DNA of 64,000 bases. Source: Polyangia bacterium. GTDB taxonomy: Bacteria > Myxococcota_A > Polyangia > Nannocystales > Nannocystaceae. The notes under the pieces were generated by a model. The model saw only the letters and a program-made list of their open reading frames with translations. It was not told where the DNA came from and did not search any database. A program made the position numbers and the translations under genes. Positions 8,714 through 18,355 of this stretch are shown here, piece after piece. Position 1 is the stretch's first letter; the number at the start of each line of letters is the position of its first letter. The stretch is taken from contig JAUIKS010000044.1 in the NCBI GenBank assembly GCA_030430565.1, positions 28,380 through 92,379 on the forward strand, read 5' to 3'.

Positions 8714-9340
8714 ATGCCCGGGAGAGCTACCAGCACGTTCGAGTTCGAGCACGCCGAGAAGCTGATCGAGGTCGCGCTCGAGGAGTTCAGCGAGCGCGGC
8801 TACGCCAAGGCCTCGATCAACCGAATCCTCGCGCGCGCGGGGATGAGCAAGGGCCAGTTTTACTACCACTTCGGCAACAAAGAGGGGCTCTACCTCGCGG
8901 TGGTCGAGCTGGTGCTGACGCGGCAGCGCGCGTTCATGGCCGCGCGCTTTGACCCCGCGGTGATGCAGGAGGATCTGTTCTCGATCTTCGAGGCGCGCCT
9001 GCGGCTGAGCGCCGCGCTCGAGCGCGAGCACCCGGAGCTCGCCCGGTTCTCGCGCAGCTTCGTGCGCGAGCGCGGGCAGCCGATCTTCGAAAAGGCCATG
9101 GGCGCCCACGACTTTCGCGAGGACGCCCAGCTCGCCGCGCTGATCCAGCGCGCGCAGGCCCGCGGCGACTTCCGCGAGGACCTGCCGCCCGAGTTCATCG
9201 CCGGCCTGCTGCCGCGCCTGTTTCAGCACGTCGTCGAGCTCGCCGGGCTCGACGCCGCCGGCGAGCTCGACGCCATTCACGAGCAGATGGGCCACTTCAT
9301 CGAGTTCCTGCGGGGTGGCCTCGGAAGGAGGAAACCATGA
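8714..9340 (+). CDS. TetR/AcrR-family transcriptional regulator
   Basis: DNA-binding regulator of 208 residues. The N-terminal helix-turn-helix is clear: KLIEVALEEFSERGYAKASI then RILARAGMSKGQFYYHFGNK, the standard TetR signature, followed by an all-helical ligand-binding domain. The ATG at 8714 lies immediately after the three operator-like repeats, supporting autoregulation; an in-frame TTG at 8705 would lie inside the repeats. Its stop overlaps the ATG of the alpha/beta hydrolase gene by 4 bp, so both are translated from one message. The inducer is unknown. It may sense the substrate of the hydrolase or of the nearby convergent ABC exporter. Confidence 0.93.
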   Translation: MPGRATSTFEFEHAEKLIEVALEEFSERGYAKASINRILARAGMSKGQFYYHFGNKEGLYLAVVELVLTRQRAFMAARFDPAVMQEDLFSIFEARLRLSAALEREHPELARFSRSFVRERGQPIFEKAMGAHDFREDAQLAALIQRAQARGDFREDLPPEFIAGLLPRLFQHVVELAGLDAAGELDAIHEQMGHFIEFLRGGLGRRKP

Positions 9341-10485
9341 GCGCGTACGTCCCAAAATTCCCGGTCGGCTACCACCGGGTGCACCGCACCAAGATCCTCG
9401 ACTACCAGCTCAACCGCTGGCGCTCGCTCGGCTGGATCAGCCTCGAGGAGGCCCAAGAGGCAGGTCGAGAGGTCCGCGGGATCGCGGACTGGCAGGCGGT
9501 CATGGAGCGCGCGAGCACGCGCGCCTACGCGGCCGGGCGCGCGCGCAGCGGGCTGTTCTTCCTGCGCGCCGCCGAGTTCTTCGTGAGCCCCGAGCAGCCC
9601 GAGAAGCTCGCGCTCTACGACCGCTTCCGCGAGGCGTTTTATCGCCACTTCGACGGCGAGCCGTTCACGCGTCACGAGGTGCCCTACGCGGGCGGCAGCG
9701 TGGCCGCGCTCGACATCCCGGCGGCGGGCGGCCAGCGCGGCGTGATCGTCATGCACGGGGGCTTCGACTCGTTCTTGGAGGAGCTGTACTCGCTCGCCAA
9801 GGCGCTCTCGCTGCGCGGCTACCGGGTCGTGCTGTTCGACGGGCCAGGTCAGGGCAGCGCGCTCAAGCACCACAAGCTGGCGATGACCCACGAGTGGGAG
9901 CGGCCGGTCGCGGCGGTCCTCGACCACTTCGGGCTCGACGACGTCACGCTCATCGGCGTCTCGATGGGCGGCTGGCTGTGCTTCCGCGCGGCCGCTTTCG
10001 AGCCGCGGATCCGCCGGGTCGTCGCGCTCAGCGTCGCCTACGACTACATGGCGATCCCGCCGGAGTGGGTCGCCAACTTCGCGCGCTGGCTGTTTCGCAA
10101 GCCGCGGCTGTTCGACGCGCTCGCCTCGCTCAAGATGGCGGTGCTGCCGCAGGAGCGCTGGGGCGCGCGCAACATGCAGTACATCATGCAGGAGGAGTCG
10201 CTGCGCAGCGCCGGCCTGGCGTTCTTGGCCTTCAACGCCGAGAACCTGCACAGCGAGCGCGTGACCCAGGACGTGCTGATCCTGAGCGGAGCCGAGGATC
10301 ACTTCATCCCTCGCAAGCTGCACACGCTGCAGGTCCAGGCGCTCACGCGCGCGCGCTCGGTCACCGATCACGAGTTCACGCGCGAGCAGCAGGCGCACAA
10401 CCACTGCATGGTCGGCAACCTCAGGCTGTTCCTCGACACGGTCGACGAGTGGCTCGCGCGTTTCGAGCTGCGCGCGGCGAGCTGA
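9337..10485 (+). CDS. alpha/beta hydrolase, esterase/peptidase-like
   Basis: Soluble 382-residue hydrolase coupled to the TetR gene through an ATGA overlap. HGGFDSFLEE resembles an oxyanion-loop HGG, GVSMGG is the G-x-S-x-G nucleophile elbow, GAEDHFIP supplies the acid residue, and HNHCMVG near the C-terminus supplies the catalytic His. An N-terminal helical extension of about 110 residues precedes the hydrolase core, a layout seen in FrsA/esterase-like and DUF1100-type hydrolases. No signal peptide is visible. Being co-expressed with a TetR repressor suggests an inducible detoxification or catabolic step; the substrate cannot be told from sequence. Confidence 0.85.
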   Translation: MSAYVPKFPVGYHRVHRTKILDYQLNRWRSLGWISLEEAQEAGREVRGIADWQAVMERASTRAYAAGRARSGLFFLRAAEFFVSPEQPEKLALYDRFREAFYRHFDGEPFTRHEVPYAGGSVAALDIPAAGGQRGVIVMHGGFDSFLEELYSLAKALSLRGYRVVLFDGPGQGSALKHHKLAMTHEWERPVAAVLDHFGLDDVTLIGVSMGGWLCFRAAAFEPRIRRVVALSVAYDYMAIPPEWVANFARWLFRKPRLFDALASLKMAVLPQERWGARNMQYIMQEESLRSAGLAFLAFNAENLHSERVTQDVLILSGAEDHFIPRKLHTLQVQALTRARSVTDHEFTREQQAHNHCMVGNLRLFLDTVDEWLARFELRAAS

Positions 10486-10507
10486 CGCGCGGACCACGAG
10501 ACCCGCG

Positions 10508-11823
<1,316 letters not shown>

Positions 11824-11827
<4 letters not shown>

Positions 11828-12759
11828 TCGCGCAGCTCCCGTCCGGTCAGGTGCAGGAACACGGCCTGCAGGCTCGGCGCCTGGACCTTGACGTCGACGA
11901 CGCGCAGCCCGGCCGCCTGCAGCTGGCCGAGCAGCGGCGGCAGCTCGCCGGAGATGTCGTCCGTGCGCGCGCGCAGCTCTCGGCCTTGGACCGTCACGCC
12001 GGGGAGCTCGAGCGCGGCCTCGGCGGGCTCTGTCTCGAGGGTCAGGACGACCGTGCGCGCGCGCCCGACCGTCGCGGCGATCAGCTCGTCGAGGGTGCCC
12101 TCGGCCACGGCGACGCCGTGATCGATGATGACGATGCGGTCGCAGATCTGCTGGGCCTCGTCGAGCTGGTGCGTCGTGAGCAGCAGCGAGGCGCCCTCGG
12201 CCCGCAGGCCCTCGAGCATCTCCCAGATCCGCTCGCGGCTCTGCGGGTCGACGCCGACCGTCGGCTCATCGAGCAGGATGACCTCGGGCTTGTGCAGCAC
12301 GCCGCACGCGATATTGAGGCGGCGCTTCATGCCGCCCGAGAAGGTCTTCACGCGGGCGCGCCCGCGCTCCGCGAGGCCGGTCCAGGTCAGCGCCCACTCG
12401 GCGCGCGCCCGCAGCTCGGCGCGCGCGACCCCGTGCAGCGCTCCGAACAGCGCGAGGTTCTCGCGCGCGTCGAGCTCGGGGTAGAGCGCGATCTCCTGCG
12501 GGATCACGCCGAGGCGGCGCGAGGCGGCGGTCTCGCCGGCGCCGGGCTCCAGTCGCTCGCCGAGCAGCGTGAGCGCGCCCTCGTCGAGGCGCACGCGCCC
12601 CGTGATCGCGCGGATCAGCGTGGTCTTACCGGCGCCGTTCGGACCCAGCAGCGCGAGCCACTCGCCGCGCCGAAGCTCGAGGTTGACGCCGCGCAGCGCC
12701 TCGGCGGCGCCGAAGCGCTTGCGCGCGGCTCGTACCTCGAGGACGGCCTGGGAGCCCAT
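11824..12759 (-). CDS. ABC transporter ATP-binding protein
   Basis: Nucleotide-binding subunit, 311 residues, partner of the permease encoded immediately downstream. Walker A is GPNGAGKTT, the signature loop FSGGMKRRLN, Walker B VILLDEPTVGVD, and the switch histidine lies in LLTTHQLDEA. The C-terminal ~90 residues form the extra regulatory domain of the DrrA/CcmA-like drug or lipid exporter class. The ATG at 12759 begins MGSQAVLEVRAARKRFG, a normal N-terminus for this family. It is first gene of a two-gene unit, with 221 bp of non-coding DNA upstream. Substrate not predictable. Confidence 0.95.
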
Positions 12760-12980
12760 GACGTCGAGATATCACAGCGTGGGTGACTCAGGCACGCTCC
12801 CGGGGTCTCGGCTCTTGGGCGCCGCGGCGGTCGAGCGTGGGAGAGGGGGCCGGTCTCGCGTCTCGTCGAGGCCCAGGCGCGCGGCGTCGCGCGCTTGATT
12901 AAATCAGTATGTGCCGGCCCTTCGGGCGCGGGCTGACGAAGGTCGAGCTGCGCGTGTGACCCTCAAGCCATGTCGCCGAA

Positions 12981-14741
12981 TCAGGGCGGCGAGCCGGCGA
13001 GGTCGCCGAGCACCCCGGGCGAGATCTCGGGGAGCAGGACGCGGGTCGACTCGCTGCAGCCCATCAGCCCCGTGAGCTCGACGACCTTGTCCTCGTCCGC
13101 GTCGCTGGCGACCAGCAGCTCCGAGTCGACCCGGCGCGCGAGGCCGACGAGGGTGTGCGGCGTGTCGGCGAGGCGCTCCATCTCGCCGAGGACGAGGTTG
13201 TCGATGTCCGCGTCGAGGCGCCACACGGTCCCGCCGTCGACGATCGTGAAGTCACGCGCGTCGCTGTTCTCGACGAGGTCGACGTGGTCGCTGATCGGCT
13301 GCGGCAGCTTGAGGCAGGGGAGCGCGGCAGGCGGGAAGTTGCCGTCCGCGACCCAGATCGGGCAGAGCTGGTCGGTGTTGGCCGACAGCGTCCAGACCAG
13401 ATGTCGGTTGAAGTCGTCGCTCACGGCGGCGCCGCGCATCAGGTGGCCCTCGATCCAGTCGCCCTCGATCTCGAGCTGCCCCGTCCCCGTGATGTGGACC
13501 ATCCGCGAGCGCTCGTTCGCGCGGTCGATCTCGAAGCCGGCGAGGCCGTCGAAGTCCGACTGGAAGATGCCGTCGATCTCGACGCCCGTGTTGCCCTCGG
13601 TATCGGTGATCAGGCCGATCTCGAACAGCTCGGCGCCGTCCTGCTCGGAGTAGAACAGGCGCGTCCCGACGCCCTCTTCGTACTGCACGCCGTACAGCAT
13701 GTGCGTGTCGCCGAAGGCGGTGCGCGAGACCGCCGAGACGATCACGTCCGTCGATGACGCGTCGAGGTTATCCGTGTTCGCGCAGTCGGGCACGCCGGGG
13801 AAGCAGTCGTCGCAGCTGTCCGGGTCGATGTTGCGCAGCGCCTCGCGGTTGATGCAGGTCGCGCCGTCGGCGTTCCACTCCGCCTCCTTGACCAGCCAGC
13901 CGGGGTACGAGTCCTGCTCGCTGAGCCCGAGCTCGTCGCCGACGTAGATGCGCGCGCCCGAGAAAGTGTTGGTCGCGCCGTCGCCGGCGTAGTCGGCCCT
14001 CACCATACGCACGCAGGCTTGATGCGCCCAGCCGAGGTCGCCGGAGTCGATCTCGCGGTAGGCCCACTCGACGCACTTGGCGAGCGCGGCCTCGCGGCAC
14101 GCGAGCGTGACTTCGAATTCGTCGTCGGCCGCGCGCTGGCCGGTGCTGAAGTCCCAGCTCCCGTTGAGCAGTAGCGCCTCGACCTCGTCGCCCTCGCCGT
14201 CGACGCACAGATCCGTGCGCTCAGGCGACCACCCGCCGCCGTCGTCCACCTCCCACACGAACGCGTAGTGAAACAGCGGCCCCTGGTCGTACTTGATGTC
14301 GGTGATCTCGAACTGCTCCTCGATCGCGACCCGCGCCCTCGTGCCGTCATCGCGCTCGTAGGTCAGGACCAGCGGGAACGCCATCGGGCCGAAGTGCGGC
14401 ACGCCGCCGGCGGTCTCGTAGCGGAGCTCCTTGCTCTGATCGTCGATGAAGACCGCGGTCACGGGCATCCCCATCACGGTCTCCGCGCCCACGAGGCGGA
14501 CGCCGTTGACGGTCTCCCCGGCGAGCAGCGCGGAGCTCAGCATGAGGCCGTTGGGGAAGAACTCGCCGATCTGGATGTTGGTGAAGCGCGACGAGTTGTC
14601 GTGCTTCAGGCGCGGCTCCTCCTCCTCGCCCTCCTCCTCGAGCCCAGCGCACACGCCCTCCTCGCCCTGCCCGTCGTCTCCGCAGCCGAGCGCGAGCGTC
14701 AGGGTCATCGCGGCGCACATCCATCGTCGTTGCTGGGTCAT
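12981..14741 (-). CDS. ADYC-like domain lipoprotein
   Basis: Secreted lipoprotein of 586 residues with signal MTQQRRWMCAAMTLTLALGC and an acidic Glu-rich linker. The middle region contains WAHQACVRMVRADYAGDG then TNTFSGARIYVGDELG, which matches the myxobacterial ADYC domain except that the cysteine of the ADYC tetrad is Ala. Upstream segments such as CVEWAYREIDSG and CREAALAKCVEWAY fit the Cys-rich core of that family. The C-terminal ~230 residues look like a propeller or sensor-like beta domain (VIVSAVSRTAFGDTHMLYGV). Standalone gene. Role unknown; cell-surface location is inferred from the lipobox. Confidence 0.65.
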   Translation of the reverse strand: MTQQRRWMCAAMTLTLALGCGDDGQGEEGVCAGLEEEGEEEEPRLKHDNSSRFTNIQIGEFFPNGLMLSSALLAGETVNGVRLVGAETVMGMPVTAVFIDDQSKELRYETAGGVPHFGPMAFPLVLTYERDDGTRARVAIEEQFEITDIKYDQGPLFHYAFVWEVDDGGGWSPERTDLCVDGEGDEVEALLLNGSWDFSTGQRAADDEFEVTLACREAALAKCVEWAYREIDSGDLGWAHQACVRMVRADYAGDGATNTFSGARIYVGDELGLSEQDSYPGWLVKEAEWNADGATCINREALRNIDPDSCDDCFPGVPDCANTDNLDASSTDVIVSAVSRTAFGDTHMLYGVQYEEGVGTRLFYSEQDGAELFEIGLITDTEGNTGVEIDGIFQSDFDGLAGFEIDRANERSRMVHITGTGQLEIEGDWIEGHLMRGAAVSDDFNRHLVWTLSANTDQLCPIWVADGNFPPAALPCLKLPQPISDHVDLVENSDARDFTIVDGGTVWRLDADIDNLVLGEMERLADTPHTLVGLARRVDSELLVASDADEDKVVELTGLMGCSESTRVLLPEISPGVLGDLAGSPP

Positions 14742-14860
14742 TCAGGCTTCCCGTCCTCGGCCGCAGCGGCGCGCTAACGCGCGCGTCCGCGACGGCGTCA
14801 ATAATCGTGATGAACAACAACACCGATCGCAACGCTCGCCATCGCGCGCGGCGGCTGTAC

Positions 14861-15175
14861 TCAGCGGGGGCGCGCGTCGTCACGCGGGGGCGCGCCGAAG
14901 CGGGCCTCGAAGTCGCGGAGCAGGCGCTCGAGCGCGGCCGCGGGATCCGGCGCCGGGTCGCGCGACCACCGGCACAGCAGCGCCGCGCCGGGGTGGGCGG
15001 TCGCGAACGCGGTGACGGCCGCGCGCAGCTGCGGGCCCGCGTCGTAGTGGACCATGGCGGCCCGCCCGCGCGGGTACTGCACAAGCCCGCGCTCTCTGCG
15101 GACCTGGAACACACCGGGGCGGCGCGGCGCGTGGCTCGGCGCGTCCGCGAGCGGGTACCAGGGGCCGAAGCGCAT
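14861..15175 (-). CDS. small hypothetical protein (PGVFQVR type)
   Basis: A 104-residue protein starting with the ATG at 15175. Its N-terminus reads WYPLADAPSHAPRRPGVFQV and its middle PRGRAAMVHYDAG, a conserved-looking pattern reminiscent of small GIY-YIG-like or related proteins, although no catalytic set can be confirmed. There is no signal peptide or membrane segment. A much longer open frame runs upstream through the divergent lipoprotein gene, but this is an antisense shadow produced by high GC. I do not recognise the family with confidence. Confidence 0.6.
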   Translation of the reverse strand: MRFGPWYPLADAPSHAPRRPGVFQVRRERGLVQYPRGRAAMVHYDAGPQLRAAVTAFATAHPGAALLCRWSRDPAPDPAAALERLLRDFEARFGAPPRDDARPR

Positions 15176-15268
15176 CGCCGGCCACGGTAGCACAGGCGCC
15201 CGCCGGTGTACCCTCGGGGCTGCGCCGAGAGTCGCCTCGCCCGGCGAGCGCGCGCGGAGGATGTCGCT

Positions 15269-16249
15269 ATGTTCATGTTGAATCGTCGTCGCGTTTCTCG
15301 AGAGCCTCGCCGTCGCGGCGGCGCGTGGCTCGCCGTCCTCGCGCTGGGGGTAGCGAGCCAGGCGTGCAGCGCCAACATTCAGGGGCAGAAGGTCATGGAC
15401 GTCGAGCGCGTCGCGATCATCGAGTACCAGGCGACCGTCGAGGCGCCGACGAACAAGACGCCGTGGGCGGCGATCAAGGGCGCGGTCGAGAACTCCGCGG
15501 AGCAGGCGGGCAACGAGGCCTACGCGCTGTTCGCCCAGGGCCTGAACCAAGAGTTCTCGATGGACGTGATGACGCGCGAGGCCCTGATCGCGCACCCGGC
15601 CTACCGCGAGGTCTTCGACAAGTACCAGGGTAAGGGGCTCGCGGGCTTCGCCGCGGCGATGGACTCGAACAACATCGACTATCGACCCGGCGGGATCATC
15701 AAGGGCTACTCGCGCTCGCAGCTCAAGGACGAGGAGCGCCTCGCGCTGATGACCGCGCTCGGCGTCGACGCGCTCGTGACCTGCTACATGCAGATCAAGG
15801 AGGCGGGCTCGGTCGGCATCGGCCCGTACAAGGCGACCAAGTACCGGGCGACCGCGCAGTTCCACATGTTCGATAAGTCCGGTGAGATCTGGTCCGAGCC
15901 GGGCGCGACGGGCGACTCGGGCGAGAGCGTGCACCGCCTCTCCTTGCCCGTGGGGCAGCAGGAGATGGGCGAGGAGGACGCCGAGAAGAAGTCGTTCTTG
16001 CAGGCGCTCGCGTCCGCGCAGGAGCGGATGTTTCAGCGCTTCTACGAGGTCACGGGGCTGTCGCGGGGGGCCCCGAGCAGCCCGGCCGCGCCGCCCGAGG
16101 AGGCGACCGGCGAGGCGACGGAGGAAGCCCCGGGCTACGAGGAGCCGAGCGACGGCGAGGCGCCGGCGGAGGGCGGCGAGGAGCCGGCGGGCGAGGACAG
16201 CGGCGGGGTCGAGCTCGCGGTGCGCCTCGCGTGGCACGTCCCGCGGTAG
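15269..16249 (+). CDS. hypothetical lipoprotein, acidic C-terminus
   Basis: Lipoprotein of 326 residues. The ATG at 15269 is chosen because CGGAGG at 15255-15260 is a good ribosome-binding site; the signal ends in ALGVASQAC. The mature domain (about residues 35-260) begins QKVMDVERVAIIEYQATVEA and has no motif I can name, though GVDALVTCYMQIKEAG and YRATAQFHMFDKSGEIW suggest a mixed alpha/beta domain like those of outer-membrane assembly accessory lipoproteins. The tail is Glu/Pro/Gly-rich. Function unknown. Confidence 0.72.
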   Translation: MFMLNRRRVSREPRRRGGAWLAVLALGVASQACSANIQGQKVMDVERVAIIEYQATVEAPTNKTPWAAIKGAVENSAEQAGNEAYALFAQGLNQEFSMDVMTREALIAHPAYREVFDKYQGKGLAGFAAAMDSNNIDYRPGGIIKGYSRSQLKDEERLALMTALGVDALVTCYMQIKEAGSVGIGPYKATKYRATAQFHMFDKSGEIWSEPGATGDSGESVHRLSLPVGQQEMGEEDAEKKSFLQALASAQERMFQRFYEVTGLSRGAPSSPAAPPEEATGEATEEAPGYEEPSDGEAPAEGGEEPAGEDSGGVELAVRLAWHVPR

Positions 16250-16260
16250 CGGTATCGCTT

Positions 16261-17076
16261 GTGATACACAGGCGCGTGTCGATCGAGCGTGACGAAGTCG
16301 CCGCCGCGGTCTCGCTGGAGCTCGGCGGATTCCGGCTCGAGGCCGCGCGTATCGACCCGGGCCGACTGCGGGTGCGGATGATTCTTATTGAGGCGGGCAG
16401 CGTCGTCGAGGTGAAGGAGCAGGAACTCACGACGGCGGCGCTCGCGACCGATGACCCGGCGACGCTCGAGGCTCGCGCGCGGCGACGGCTCGAGGCCGTC
16501 GGCCGACTCGATCCTCACTCGTTGGCCGGGTGGATGCCCTGGGACCTGCTGCGCGCGCCGACGCCCTTTCGCCCGGTCGGGCCGTTCGACGAGCCGGACG
16601 CGCGGCTGTGGCACTGCGCCGTGCTCTCCGCGATCAACTCGCAAGCGCACGAGGGGGGCTTTGAGGCGCGCTTCGAGACGCTCTCGGACTGGCGGGCGGA
16701 GGCCGTCACGACCTACTTCCTGTGGCTGGCCGAGGCGACGCTCGGCGGCAACGGCCTCGTCACGTTCTTGCTGCAGGCGGACGTGGCGGAGGTCATGGGG
16801 GTGCTCGAGGCCCTCGAGGCCGCCGAATGCCAGGGCCTCGCGCGTCGCTATCGCGAGGCGCTCGGGTACACGAGGACGACGGGCGCTGCGGACTTCATGG
16901 TGTTCATCGACGAGGAGTGGCTCGACGCGCGCAGCGTCCCCTTCGACCCCGCGTCGCCGCGGCCGTCGATCGATCACTGGCGCGAGGGCGGGACCTACTG
17001 GTTCGTGAAGCACGAGCTGCGCCCGGCGCTGGTCGCCTACGTCCAACGGCATCGCGCCGTGCTGGTCGCGGGGTGA
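16261..17076 (+). CDS. hypothetical protein, possible DUF4375/DMP19-like domain
   Basis: Cytoplasmic protein of about 271 residues. The start is uncertain: GTG codons at 16261 and 16276 are both plausible and no clear ribosome-binding site is present; a GTG at 16231 would overlap the preceding gene. Residues in the second half, EATLGGNGLVTFLLQ followed by VLEALEAAECQGLARRY, have the spacing of the NGGF-x-QFF ... ALxxIGAxxxAxLL pattern of DUF4375, but the match is weak. Ends with EGGTYWFVKHELRPALVAYV. No neighbours on the same strand suggest a pathway. Confidence 0.6.
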   Translation: MIHRRVSIERDEVAAAVSLELGGFRLEAARIDPGRLRVRMILIEAGSVVEVKEQELTTAALATDDPATLEARARRRLEAVGRLDPHSLAGWMPWDLLRAPTPFRPVGPFDEPDARLWHCAVLSAINSQAHEGGFEARFETLSDWRAEAVTTYFLWLAEATLGGNGLVTFLLQADVAEVMGVLEALEAAECQGLARRYREALGYTRTTGAADFMVFIDEEWLDARSVPFDPASPRPSIDHWREGGTYWFVKHELRPALVAYVQRHRAVLVAG

Positions 17077-17236
17077 CGGCCGCGCGGGGCCGCGAGCACG
17101 CGAAGATGTCCCTTCCGCCCGTTGCGACGAGTCGACCTGATACCTGGCGCGTGAACGAAATCGAGCGCGTTGTCGTCGTCGTCGCGGCGCATGCGCGGAC
17201 TTGTACCGGTTGTGTTTGTTCTGTCATTGTAGAGCC

Positions 17237-18325
17237 ATGAAAGGCGGGTGGCGGCTACGGAGGCTCGTGTGGCGCTCACTCGCTCCCGTCACGCTCGCGG
17301 CGTGTTTTCAGGACCCTGGGCCTCCGCTCGACAGCGGCAGTGACGGCTCGTCCTCCGCCGTGACGATGGAGGCGACGAGCTCCGAGGTGTCGTCTGTGGA
17401 CGCGTCGTCATCGTCGTCATCGTCGTCGAGTTCGTCATCGTCGACGACGAACTCGACGACGAGCGATCCAGGTTCGACGACGAGTGTGTTGACCGAGGCG
17501 AGCACCGGCGGGGCGCCGTCTTGCGGTGACGGCGTGCTGCAGCCCGAGCGCGGTGAGAGCTGCGACGAGGGGGAGGCCAACAGCGACAGCGGCGCGTGCA
17601 CCCTGGATTGTCAGCTCGCGGCCTGCGGCGACGGCCTGGTCCACGCGGGCGTCGAGGAGTGTGACGACAGCGGCGCGTCGTCCGAGTGCGACGAGGACTG
17701 CACCGCAGTCGTCTGCGGCGACGGCGTGGTGAACACGCTCGCCGGCGAGGACTGCGAGTTCGGCGTCGACGGCCAGGCCTGCACGCTCGGCTGCGAGGCG
17801 GCGCGCTGGATCTTCGTCAGCAGCAAGACCAACAACGGCGACTTCAACGGCCTCGGGGGGGCCGACGAGTTCTGTCAGGATCTCGCTGACGACGCCGGGC
17901 TCGAGGGCGAGTTCTTGGCCTGGCTGTCCGGCGGCGGCGGCCCGGCCCAGCGCTTCTCGATCTCGTCGCTCCCCTACGTGCTCGTCGACGGCACGGTCGT
18001 CGCGGTGGGCTGGGTCGGGCTGAGCTCGGGCGAGCTGGTGCACGCGATCGATCAGACGGAGTTCGGGGAGGAGCCCACGCTCACCGAGGCGCTGTTCTTC
18101 AACTGCGCCTACCCTGGCTACAACGGCGGGATCTTCCCGGCGGTGTTCACCAACGTGACGGCCGACGGCTCCACCCAGGGGAACAACGACTGCGGCGGCT
18201 GGAGCTCGATCGAGGGCTACGGTCGCTTCGGGATCTGGGCGGCGACCGACAATCGCTGGACGTCTTGGTGTCAGACGCTCGGCGGCTGCGCGTCAAGCTC
18301 ACACGTCTACTGCGTAGAGCAGTAG
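17237..18325 (+). CDS. DUF1554-containing Cys-rich lipoprotein
   Basis: Secreted lipoprotein of 362 residues. Signal ends in LAPVTLAAC. A poly-Ser/Thr linker follows, encoded by a TCGTCATCG-type microsatellite at about 17405-17450. Next come three cysteine modules (CGDGVLQPERGESCDEG, CGDGLVHAGVEECDDSG, CGDGVVNTLAGEDCEFG), the myxobacterial disulfide repeat. The C-terminal ~165 residues match DUF1554: RWIFVSSKTNNGDFNGLGGA, DEFCQDLADDAG and the closing Cys-rich SWCQTLGGCASSSHVYCVEQ. The DUF1554 fold is related to collagen- or lectin-like extracellular domains; ligand unknown. The ATG at 17237 is chosen over upstream codons because the signal starts there. Confidence 0.85.
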   Translation: MKGGWRLRRLVWRSLAPVTLAACFQDPGPPLDSGSDGSSSAVTMEATSSEVSSVDASSSSSSSSSSSSSTTNSTTSDPGSTTSVLTEASTGGAPSCGDGVLQPERGESCDEGEANSDSGACTLDCQLAACGDGLVHAGVEECDDSGASSECDEDCTAVVCGDGVVNTLAGEDCEFGVDGQACTLGCEAARWIFVSSKTNNGDFNGLGGADEFCQDLADDAGLEGEFLAWLSGGGGPAQRFSISSLPYVLVDGTVVAVGWVGLSSGELVHAIDQTEFGEEPTLTEALFFNCAYPGYNGGIFPAVFTNVTADGSTQGNNDCGGWSSIEGYGRFGIWAATDNRWTSWCQTLGGCASSSHVYCVEQ

Positions 18326-18355
18326 CGACTCGAGGTGGTCGCGCGCGCGGGCGGC

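Noticed and set aside
14861..16237. A long minus-strand frame of 458 residues
   Set aside because: Only its last 104 codons look like a gene; the rest is antisense to a lipoprotein gene with a good ribosome-binding site and signal peptide.
17405..17450. TCGTCATCG-type microsatellite considered as a separate repeat feature
   Set aside because: It simply encodes the poly-Ser linker of the DUF1554 lipoprotein and is mentioned there.
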